NCBI GenBank assembly: GCA_003551785.1
Contig: PUNP01000928.1
Coordinates: forward strand, 1-9,873
Reading direction: 5' to 3'
Length of the DNA: 9,873 nucleotides
Source: Candidatus Brocadiaceae bacterium
GTDB taxonomy: Bacteria; Planctomycetota; Brocadiia; SM23-32
The notes under the pieces are model-generated. The model saw only the letters and a program-made list of their open reading frames with translations. It made no database searches and was not told the DNA's origin. Shown in pieces: positions 1-6,035 of the stretch (position 1 is the first letter of the stretch; every line of letters begins with the position of its first letter). The translations under genes were made by a program, and so were the position numbers.

Positions 1-227
1 GAAACCTTAGCATTCAAATCGTTGCCGAGGGGGTAGAAACACTGGAACAGCATCATCATCTGAAAAAGCTTGGTTATAAAATTGGCCAGGGCTTTCTTTT
101 CAGCGTACCACTCCCCGCGAACGAAGTAATTGGCTTTCTCAGTAGGCAATCGGATAAAAAATCAAGGTCTATAATGGTACCGGATTCATCGTCCGTCAAA
201 AATCAAGGAAAAACCCATACCCGGTAA
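1..227 (+). CDS. C-terminal end of an EAL-domain c-di-GMP phosphodiesterase (partial)
   Basis: The reading frame is open from base 3 and ends at TAA 225-227, giving the last 74 residues of a protein that starts outside the window. Near its start it carries the late EAL-domain signature IVAEGVET followed by EQ, an LKKLGYKIGQGF stretch and FSVPLPA. These match the final beta strand/helix and the QG(F/Y)xFS-PLP motif of EAL domains, which hydrolyse cyclic di-GMP to pGpG in the cytosol. After PLPANEVIGFL a polar tail of about 30 residues, rich in Ser and Lys, leads to the stop. The catalytic EAL triplet itself lies upstream and cannot be seen, so activity cannot be judged. An EAL domain is often fused to GGDEF or sensor domains; whether that is so here is unknown. 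The two diguanylate cyclases downstream make a c-di-GMP-related role coherent. Confidence 0.85.
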   Translation, partial: NLSIQIVAEGVETLEQHHHLKKLGYKIGQGFLFSVPLPANEVIGFLSRQSDKKSRSIMVPDSSSVKNQGKTHTR

Positions 228-326
228 CGAGAAGCGCCAAACATCCGTCACAAAGCTGAAAAGCCGTTTGGCCACCGTTCCCGATGCGAAGAGATCCGCC
301 GTCTGACGACGTAGTTTTCATCAAAC

Positions 327-331
327 AGGAG
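327..331 (+). promoter_or_regulatory. Ribosome binding site of the IHF-alpha-like gene
   Basis: AGGAG lies 7 nt upstream of ATG 339 and fixes the start. The 111 bp between the EAL stop and this ATG show no convincing terminator. Confidence 0.7.
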
Positions 332-338
332 TGAGCTT

Positions 339-623
339 ATGGCCCTCACGAAAAAAGACATCATCCGGGAGGTCAACCAACTCGGCTACAACTGGAGAGA
401 CTCCGCTGAAATCGTCGAAGCCCTCCTCGAAATCATGAAGAAAAGCTTGGAAAACGGCGAAGACGTTCTTGTATCTGGATTTGGCAAGTTCGTCGTTCAG
501 GAAAAGAAGCCCAAAAGCGTCAGGAATTTTGCCACTGATGAATCCATGAGCCTGGATGCTCGCCGGGTGCTAACATTTCGGCCTTCGGGGAAGTTGCGTA
601 ATCGGATTAACAATGGACAATAA
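339..623 (+). CDS. ihfA: Integration host factor alpha-like / HU-family DNA-bending protein
   Basis: At 94 residues it has the normal length for an IHF/HU subunit. These proteins dimerise, bind the DNA minor groove with two beta-arms and bend DNA sharply for recombination, replication and transcription control. The N-terminal helices (LTKKDIIREV, then EIVEALLEIMKKSLENGEDV) are followed by the hallmark VSGFGKF (residues 45-51) and the C-terminal DARRVLTFRPSGKLRNRIN. The specific pattern (LTK start, LxARRVxTFxxSxKLR) is closer to IHF-alpha of Desulfobacterota than to HU. The oddity is at the tip of the DNA-binding arm: the conserved R-N-P reads R-N-F (residues 62-64), so the proline that intercalates between base pairs is a Phe, followed by ATDES rather than the usual ATGE. 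The gene is separated from the next by 15 bp in the same frame. The symbol is by similarity; it may be a divergent paralogue rather than the housekeeping copy. Confidence 0.9.
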   Translation: MALTKKDIIREVNQLGYNWRDSAEIVEALLEIMKKSLENGEDVLVSGFGKFVVQEKKPKSVRNFATDESMSLDARRVLTFRPSGKLRNRINNGQ

Positions 624-638
624 ACTTACGCTGGCACT

Positions 639-1163
639 ATGAAAATTTTTAAACGCATTTTTGGCATTTGCGAAACAAAGCCTCCGGCAAACCCCGACTG
701 CTGGAACCACATTAGCGGTACGTTGGAAATCGATCTGTCCAAAACCCCGGAGTTACGTGAGAAAGGCGCCGCCATTCGCCTGGAAGGCACCGCGCTGCCA
801 ATCCGCCTTCTTGTGGTACACAACGGAGACGATCAATATTATGCTTTTGAAAACCGTTGCACACACTATGGCCGCAGGCTGGATCCGCTGCCGGGGCAGC
901 TGCTTCTTCAGTGCTGCAGCGTAAGCAAGAGCACCTTTGATTTTTCCGGATCCAATATTTTAGGCCCCGGAAAGGGCCCGATAAAATCGTACCCGGTTGA
1001 AAGAAACGGTGAACTGTTGTCTATCAACCTGAATCTATATAAAACCGATCAGGCGACAGGCCCACATTCCCTTGAACTCCATGCCGGTTGGCTGATGGTG
1101 CCGTACATTCTGTGGGCGGGTTATGCTTCGACGTTTAATGGTGCTATCTGGCTTATGAACTGA
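639..1163 (+). CDS. Rieske-like [2Fe-2S] domain protein lacking the second-box histidine
   Basis: The protein has 174 residues. Residues 1-135 read as a small Rieske-type ferredoxin domain: beta-rich sequence, then box 1 ENRCTHYGRRLDPLPG and, 16 residues on, box 2 LLQCCSVSKSTFDFSG, then a proline loop (GPGKGPIKSYPVE) and a closing strand (NGELLSINLNL). Canonical Rieske proteins bind the cluster by CxH in box 1 and CxxH in box 2. Here box 1 is intact (C-T-H), but aligning on the trailing FD puts Ser where the second His should be (C-S-V-S). There is also an extra adjacent Cys. A C-terminal extension ends in a hydrophobic stretch of about 25 residues (GWLMVPYILWAGYASTF and on), a possible tail anchor or the result of a frameshift. 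The start at 639 has no obvious Shine-Dalgarno but lies 15 bp after the IHF stop in the same frame. The partner and redox role are unknown. Confidence 0.72.
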   Translation: MKIFKRIFGICETKPPANPDCWNHISGTLEIDLSKTPELREKGAAIRLEGTALPIRLLVVHNGDDQYYAFENRCTHYGRRLDPLPGQLLLQCCSVSKSTFDFSGSNILGPGKGPIKSYPVERNGELLSINLNLYKTDQATGPHSLELHAGWLMVPYILWAGYASTFNGAIWLMN

Positions 1164-1282
1164 TTTTGAAGGACTTGAACTGGAGCTTGCAAGTATCCTT
1201 CAGCGACATACAGATTCCGCCTCCATTGCTGCGAATGCCGGCCGGCGAAACCGTTGTTGCGGAGTTATTGCAGGTTCAATGA
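1139..1282 (+). other. Short open frame overlapping the next gene by ATGA (possible remnant)
   Basis: Between the Rieske-like gene and the first diguanylate cyclase, frame 2 stays open for 47 codons and ends at TGA 1280-1282, overlapping the cyclase ATG (1279-1281) as ATGA. It reads protein-like (for example VSFSDIQIPPPLLRMPAGE). It has no ATG upstream of that stretch, only TTG codons at 1166, 1175 and 1184, and no clear ribosome site. It could be a tiny coupled gene, the frameshifted tail of the Rieske-like gene, or chance. An imperfect hairpin (GAAGGACTTG at 1168-1177 pairing with CAAG, a TA bulge, then TCCTTC to 1201) sits in the same place. It has no T-run, so it is not a standard terminator. 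Confidence 0.25.
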
Positions 1283-3105
1283 AAAGCCGCTACCGCTCGG
1301 CAAGCAGGTTTCGGTTACAAAGATATTGGGACGTCAACTTCTTGAAACGATATTATTATAAAATCTCCCTCCTAATCCTGTTGGCATCATCAGCCGCGCA
1401 TGCAGCTGAAATCGGTTCTTCTGGTATACTCACAAAAGATACAATCCATGTAGCCCCTATAGCCGACTATTTCGTGGACGCCAGCTCGCGGATGAATATC
1501 GGGGAGATCTCATCTCCTGGCATGGGTGAAGCTTTTGAGCCTAACCTGGAAAAGCATTTCAGTTTTGGCCTGTCACCTAATGCAAACTGGATCCGGTTTC
1601 GAATCGGTGATCTTGTGGACGCGACGCCCCCGGACATGGAAAATCTTTTGATGTATTTTAATTACGCGTCTTTCGGGGATATTCGCATATACTTTCCATC
1701 CGTTGAAAGCGCCGCTGATACTTTTGTCACTAAAAAAGGCGGGATTGATCACGGGCTGGATCACGACACGCTCAGGTTTGTTTTCCCGGTTTTCAGCATT
1801 CCGGATGAAATTTTGCACGACCAGTATATCTACATCCTTATTCAAGGGCCTTTTACGAGCAATTTTCAGCTCGTTTTGACCGATGCGGAAAGCTTCCATA
1901 AGACAGGGCTGCACATCGTTGCTTTTCTGGCTTTCGTTTTCGGCATCATGGGAGCCATGCTCCTGTATAACCTGGTGCTGTTCGCTCAATTGCGGGATAT
2001 AAACTACCTGTTGTACGTGCTTTATCTCGTTTTCATGGCAACCTATCAAGCCGCCATATCTGGTATATTTAAAATCATTCATCAACCTGTGGCCGATTTT
2101 CTCACTCTTCATGTCGTTCTGCTCTGTTTCCTCACCATTGCCGCACATCTGCTTTTCGCCTGGTCATTCTTAAATATTCCCAGAAAAGCGCCAGTGCTGA
2201 AAAAAGTTTACTTCACCGCGTGGACGATATGCTTCATCGGTGGATTGCTCGCGATTCTGGCAAAGGTTTACCATGCCAATATCATTGCTTACGTGGGGGG
2301 CCTTTTTCTGCCTATCCTGCTGGTGGGATCGGTCATTGTAAGCTATCGGAACGGGCACTGGGTTTCCCGGTACTACATGCTGGCTGTTGCCATGCTGCTG
2401 ACAGGGGTTGTGATATTCGCCATCAGGGGTTTCGGGCTCATCGAACACAGTCTGTACACCAGTTACGCGGTTTTGACGACCGCGGCCCTTGAATCGCTCC
2501 TGTTTTCCTTTGCATTGGCCGATCGCATCAAAAAGATGCGCCTGCAGCATACGAACCTGCAGGAAAGAGAGAAGGAATTGTCACGGATAGCCGTTACAGA
2601 CGAGTTAACGAGGCTTTACAACCGGCGGCATTACAACCTCATGCTTGAAAGTGCCTGTGGTATCGCGCAAACCGAAAACCGCCCCTTGTCCCTGATGCTA
2701 ATTGACATCGACCACTTCAAGGAAATTAACGATATATACGGTCATCAGAAAGGGGATGAAGTCCTGAAGCGCTTGGGAATGATTTTGATTGAACACGTGC
2801 GGAGTTCGGACCACCCCTGCCGCATAGGTGGAGATGAGTTTGCCGTTATCATGTTGGATGTTGACATTGATAATGCCAAAGCGATTGCTGAAAGAATCCG
2901 CATAGCAATTTCGGTATCCGTATGCTCTTCAGTTCGCGACAATGGTTTCAACTGCACGGTCAGCATCGGTATTGCCCAGTGGGAGCCATTGGAAACCATG
3001 AACCAATTAATAGAGAGGGCCGATGCAGCGTTATACCGTGCGAAGTCTGGAAAACGGAACCGTGTTGTCGCGTACGCCGCTAAATCAGGGGAACCCAACC
3101 CGTGA
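1279..3105 (+). CDS. Membrane diguanylate cyclase: DISMED2-like sensor, 7TM-DISM, GGDEF
   Basis: At 608 residues this is a transmembrane receptor that would make c-di-GMP from two GTP. A basic N-region and hydrophobic core (KISLLILLASSAAHAA, about residues 29-44) form a signal peptide. Residues about 50-205 look like the 7TMR-DISMED2 periplasmic domain (an SPNANWIRFRIG strand typical of this carbohydrate-binding-like fold). From about 212 to 420 hydrophobic segments fit the seven-helix 7TMR-DISM block. A short helical linker (LQHTNLQEREKELSRIA) leads to a GGDEF domain at about 435-602. The active site GGDEF is at 517-521, and the allosteric inhibitory motif RSSD at 508-511 is exactly five residues upstream, so the enzyme should be active and product-inhibited. 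LIDIDHFKEIND and GHQKGDEVL are intact. The start at ATG 1279 has a weak CAGG 6 nt upstream and gives a long n-region; TTG 1342 is an alternative. The ligand is unknown. Confidence 0.88.
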   Translation: MKSRYRSASRFRLQRYWDVNFLKRYYYKISLLILLASSAAHAAEIGSSGILTKDTIHVAPIADYFVDASSRMNIGEISSPGMGEAFEPNLEKHFSFGLSPNANWIRFRIGDLVDATPPDMENLLMYFNYASFGDIRIYFPSVESAADTFVTKKGGIDHGLDHDTLRFVFPVFSIPDEILHDQYIYILIQGPFTSNFQLVLTDAESFHKTGLHIVAFLAFVFGIMGAMLLYNLVLFAQLRDINYLLYVLYLVFMATYQAAISGIFKIIHQPVADFLTLHVVLLCFLTIAAHLLFAWSFLNIPRKAPVLKKVYFTAWTICFIGGLLAILAKVYHANIIAYVGGLFLPILLVGSVIVSYRNGHWVSRYYMLAVAMLLTGVVIFAIRGFGLIEHSLYTSYAVLTTAALESLLFSFALADRIKKMRLQHTNLQEREKELSRIAVTDELTRLYNRRHYNLMLESACGIAQTENRPLSLMLIDIDHFKEINDIYGHQKGDEVLKRLGMILIEHVRSSDHPCRIGGDEFAVIMLDVDIDNAKAIAERIRIAISVSVCSSVRDNGFNCTVSIGIAQWEPLETMNQLIERADAALYRAKSGKRNRVVAYAAKSGEPNP

Positions 3106-3257
3106 TAGCGAGGAAAGAGTTTTCCCCATCGGCTATAAATGTTGTTCGGTATTAATCGCCGCATGATACGACATCGATTATTTCCAGCCATGTAGTTGTG
3201 AACACTTGCTACGCAGCAGTCTAAAACATTTTAACCATCGACCTGCGAAAATCCTGT

Positions 3258-3285
3258 TTGACTTTATTTCCATACTCTATAAAAT
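3258..3285 (+). promoter_or_regulatory. Putative sigma70 promoter of the HDOD-GGDEF gene
   Basis: TTGACT (3258-3263) and TAAAAT (3280-3285) are separated by 16 bp in an AT-rich 195-bp gap. The start point would be near 3292, which suits translation from the internal ATG at 3337 better than from ATG 3301. This is motif matching by eye only. Confidence 0.45.
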
Positions 3286-3300
3286 GTTAGCATTAGTCGT

Positions 3301-4890
3301 ATGTGTTCATATTACCAGTTGAGGGCTCAACAACAGATGACAAAAAAAAACGTTCTCAATACCATTTTGCAATCGGATGAATTGCCAACATTGCCAGCTG
3401 TTGCTTCTCAACTTATAGCCCTTACTTCCAAGGAAGATACGACTCTTACCGATATTGCAGATCTAATCTCCAAAGATATTGGCATCTCTGCAAAGATATT
3501 AAAAGTTTCGAACTCAGCCTTTTACAGCTTTCCGCAACAGATAGGATCCATTCATCAGGCTGTTCCCATCCTTGGAACCAATGCGGTACGCAGTTTAGTG
3601 CTTTCTTTTTCTTTTCTTTCGATTAAAGGGGGTTCAAAGTCGAGTAAATTCGATTTTGAACAATTCTGGCAAAGATCATTGGCTCAGGCTGTTGGTGCTA
3701 AACTCATCATAGAAAAAGTCAACAATGCCAACTCGGAAGAAATATTCATTTCAGGCTTGCTGCAGAATCTCGGCGAATTGATTTTTGCCAAAACTTTCCC
3801 TGCTAAATATTGTGAAGTCCTAAAAAAAGGAGAAGAAAACGAACTCAGTTTTCTCGAACTCGAAGAGAAAATAATCGGCGCAAATCACTGCCAAATCGGC
3901 TTTGAAGTCGCTAAAAGCTGGGGATTTCCAGACTTTCTGATCTCTTCTATTCTTTATCATCACTCACCAAGCGAGTATAAAGGTAAGGAACTCAAGATCA
4001 GACAGGCCGTAAATGCCGCTTACCTCAGTGATATTCTAACGTACATTATGTACTCTTCTAAGCCAGAAGACCATTATAAGCAATTCCGAAAAGATGCCAA
4101 AAAAATGCTGAAGCTTTCCAGCGAAGATATCGAGGGAATAATTAAGGATTTTCACTATGAGATAGAAATAGCAGGGAATAATTTTGGCCTGAAGATAAAT
4201 AATACGAGATCAATCCAGGAGATTCTCCAGGAAGCAAATATTCGTCTAAGTCTACTCAATCTCAATTATGACCAGATGAATAAACAACTCATCCAGACAA
4301 AACTTGAGATTATGAATCTGACGAAGGAGTTAGAGGAAAAAAATCGTATCCTGAACAATCTTGCTTATATCGACGGCCTTACCGAGGTCTTTAACCACCG
4401 CTATTTTCAAAACTGTCTAGATCAAGAAATCAGTCGCGCCCAGCGAAATGATAACTTTCTCTCCCTCATTTTTTGCGATATCGATGATTTTAAAACTTTT
4501 AATGACAATTACGGACACCAAGCGGGTGACTTTGTCCTAAAGAAATTCTGCCGTATTCTCACCTCTGCATTGCGAAAATATGACATACTATCCCGTTATG
4601 GCGGCGAGGAGTTTTCGGTAATTCTTCCTGAAACCGAAGAAAAAGAGGCTTTATCTGTTGCAGAAAGACTGCGTAAGGCTATAGAGGAAACTGCTTTTGA
4701 TATTGGCAGCGACAGACACTCTGTCACAGCCAGTTTCGGGGTTGCCGTCAGTAGACCGTCTGTTGAGGATAGATTTACCAGGGATGAATTCATAAAAAGA
4801 GCCGATCTGGCTCTCTATAGCGCTAAAAAAGCTGGACGCAACAGAGTACAATTGTATAGCCCCAAGAAAAAATGGTTTAAATTTACCTAA
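3301..4890 (+). CDS. HDOD-domain diguanylate cyclase (HDOD, coiled coil, GGEEF)
   Basis: At up to 529 residues it has no signal peptide or membrane segment, so it is cytosolic. Residues about 25-225 form an HDOD domain (LPTLPAVASQLIAL, then ISKDIGISAKILKVSNSAFY and IGSIHQAVPILGTNAVRSL), a non-catalytic HD-like output/partner module used in bacterial signalling. A heptad-like region at about 312-352 (KQLIQTKLEIMNLTKELEEK) is a probable dimerising coiled coil. The GGDEF domain runs about 355-525 with active site GGEEF at 434-438 and inhibitory site RKYD at 425-428, five residues upstream as required; DIDDFKTFNDNYGHQAGD is intact. It should therefore synthesise c-di-GMP under product control. 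ATG 3301 has no ribosome site. ATG 3337 (residue 13) is preceded by GAGGG at 3321-3325 and is the likelier start. Base composition is more AT-rich than in the preceding cyclase, suggesting a different history. Confidence 0.88.
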   Translation: MCSYYQLRAQQQMTKKNVLNTILQSDELPTLPAVASQLIALTSKEDTTLTDIADLISKDIGISAKILKVSNSAFYSFPQQIGSIHQAVPILGTNAVRSLVLSFSFLSIKGGSKSSKFDFEQFWQRSLAQAVGAKLIIEKVNNANSEEIFISGLLQNLGELIFAKTFPAKYCEVLKKGEENELSFLELEEKIIGANHCQIGFEVAKSWGFPDFLISSILYHHSPSEYKGKELKIRQAVNAAYLSDILTYIMYSSKPEDHYKQFRKDAKKMLKLSSEDIEGIIKDFHYEIEIAGNNFGLKINNTRSIQEILQEANIRLSLLNLNYDQMNKQLIQTKLEIMNLTKELEEKNRILNNLAYIDGLTEVFNHRYFQNCLDQEISRAQRNDNFLSLIFCDIDDFKTFNDNYGHQAGDFVLKKFCRILTSALRKYDILSRYGGEEFSVILPETEEKEALSVAERLRKAIEETAFDIGSDRHSVTASFGVAVSRPSVEDRFTRDEFIKRADLALYSAKKAGRNRVQLYSPKKKWFKFT

Positions 4891-5209
4891 TATGCGAGAA
4901 ACTGCGGACTGGAGTGGCCAGGAGAAGGTGGAACCATTAGCTATTATTGTATGCCCCCGCAATATGTTGTGGACCCTTCTTCTATAAAAAACGCTAATTT
5001 TCTTGCACGGGCAGTCTTCCCTGGCATCATGTGCTTTGCACATTGAATCTGGCAATCCGCTCGGGCCCGAAATTCAAAATACTGTCGCGGCATATAGCCG
5101 CATGGTGCAAAGCATTTAAACTGGCCGAGAATAATAAACCTAACGCTATAGAAACTCTGCAAGGCCAAAAGATCGTCTCAATCATTATACATCGTTATTT
5201 TATCCAAAG
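4891..5209 (+). other. Intergenic region with clustered inverted repeats; no recognised gene
   Basis: This stretch of about 320 bp has no gene I can identify. A 60-codon plus frame at 5031-5213 (basic, containing KFKILSRHIAAWCKAFKLA) and a minus frame at 4944-5168 are open, but neither has a ribosome site or a recognisable family, and they overlap each other. The notable content is a set of dyads at 5033-5113, listed separately. Confidence 0.4.
5033..5113. repeat. Nested inverted repeats: 9-bp arms enclosing a hairpin and a palindrome
   Basis: GCTTTGCAC (5033-5041) and its exact reverse complement GTGCAAAGC (5105-5113) enclose 63 bp. That interval holds the 10-bp palindrome TCGGGCCCGA (5061-5070) and a perfect hairpin GCGGC-ATATA-GCCGC (5087-5101). 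The left arm also sits in the small dyad GTGC-TTT-GCAC. There is no T-run after any stem. It could be structured RNA, a mobile-element end or chance. Confidence 0.4.
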
Positions 5210-5665
5210 ATAAAACTTCTCTTTGTTACATTATTATTCTTTATTGCCTTTTCTTCTATTCAGAATCGAGTATTCGGCCAGGAAGCCAATGGCTTAGACG
5301 TTTTATATAATATCAAAATTGAAGACCCATCAGAACAAATTGTATACGTAGGAATAAAAATCGAGAAACCAGATTCACAAGACATAAACGTAGCAAGAGA
5401 AAAACGTATTTTCTCCCCCGTAACAGATTTTTCGGTGTTAAACGAAGAAAACAAACCTATTGTTTTTGAGCTCGATGATTCATCTCAAGATGTAGAATTA
5501 AAAGAAATTCAATCTTCCGGAATTTCTAGATTATTAATACCCTACAAGAGAAATTTGCCCTACGAAAATGTCCGAGATGATAAATGGGAACAATCATACT
5601 GGATTCTCTCGAGCCAAAATAACTCCTACATTTTATTTACGCTGAACAGTTACCTGGATTCTTGA
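5210..5665 (+). CDS. Exported protein of unknown function, no standard start codon (possibly a broken gene)
   Basis: The frame is open from 5144 to TGA 5663-5665. From 5210 it reads as a classic exported protein: ATA, then KLLFVTLLFFIAFSSIQN and VFGQEANG, meaning a Lys, an 11-15 residue hydrophobic core and a plausible cleavage site before QEA. A soluble mature part of about 130 residues follows, with alternating strands (DVLYNIKIEDPSEQIVYVGI, PIVFELDDSSQDVELKEI). The codon where ATG is expected is ATA, and no ATG, GTG or TTG occurs in frame before GTG 5435, which would cut off the signal peptide and a third of the protein. So either ATA is used, the start was mutated, or upstream codons were lost by a frameshift from the overlapping frame that ends at 5213. 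The base composition is very AT-rich, unlike the flanking genes, hinting at transfer. I do not recognise the family. Confidence 0.5.
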   Translation: MKLLFVTLLFFIAFSSIQNRVFGQEANGLDVLYNIKIEDPSEQIVYVGIKIEKPDSQDINVAREKRIFSPVTDFSVLNEENKPIVFELDDSSQDVELKEIQSSGISRLLIPYKRNLPYENVRDDKWEQSYWILSSQNNSYILFTLNSYLDS

Positions 5666-5876
5666 TAAACATTACGGCTTGATAGAACCGCAGCAAATTT
5701 TTTATCAACCTGTTTTTGATTCATCATCAATACATAATGTACGCCTGGATTTTTTTACCGGGTGAATGCCACCCTGTTACCTGTTACCAAAATATTGAAC
5801 CTATAAAAATAAACCCAGGGAGCGTCAGCCGAAAAACGGGCAACACCAAAAGGTAGCGGTGAAAACGGATCACTTC

Positions 5877-6035
5877 TCAATTGTTTTCTTTATAGCCAGA
5901 AGCTTTTGAGCAAGCCGATGAATGTTCATCAAGATCATTGATCAAATCCGGGATTTCATAGGTATAATCCAGAATAAAGGTAAAACGACTAGTGCAGTTT
6001 TGGTCGGGATAAACCCCAAAAGGGATAGCGCTCAT
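5877..6035 (-). CDS. Small 52-aa protein, translationally coupled to the exonuclease-like gene
   Basis: An ATG at 6035 (minus strand) overlaps the stop of the upstream exonuclease-like gene as ATGA (6035-6032), the usual sign of translational coupling in bacteria. The 52-codon frame begins MSAIPFGVYPDQNC, continues FTFILDYTYEIPDLINDLDE and ends at 5877. It is mixed aromatic and acidic, with no signal peptide, membrane span or recognised domain. No separate Shine-Dalgarno is seen, which fits re-initiation by coupling. It could be a real partner of the membrane-anchored protein upstream, the shortened remnant of a longer gene, or chance. The 211 bp from the preceding plus-strand gene to its stop hold no gene that I can see. 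Confidence 0.4.
   Translation of the reverse strand: MSAIPFGVYPDQNCTSRFTFILDYTYEIPDLINDLDEHSSACSKASGYKENN

Noticed and set aside
3085..3126. Possible terminator after the first diguanylate cyclase (GGGGAA with TTCCCC)
   Set aside because: The arms are short, the loop is long and no T-run follows; the symmetry is too weak to call.
5031..5213. 60-codon plus-strand frame (KFKILSRHIAAWCKAF and on)
   Set aside because: It is basic and looks somewhat protein-like, but it has no ribosome site or recognised family and runs through the palindromes. I kept it only as a possible 5' source for the start-less exported protein.
5662..5708. Inverted repeat TTGATAAA / TTTATCAA after the exported protein gene
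   Set aside because: Eight AT-rich base pairs with a 31-nt loop are likely chance in this composition; it does not look like an intrinsic terminator.
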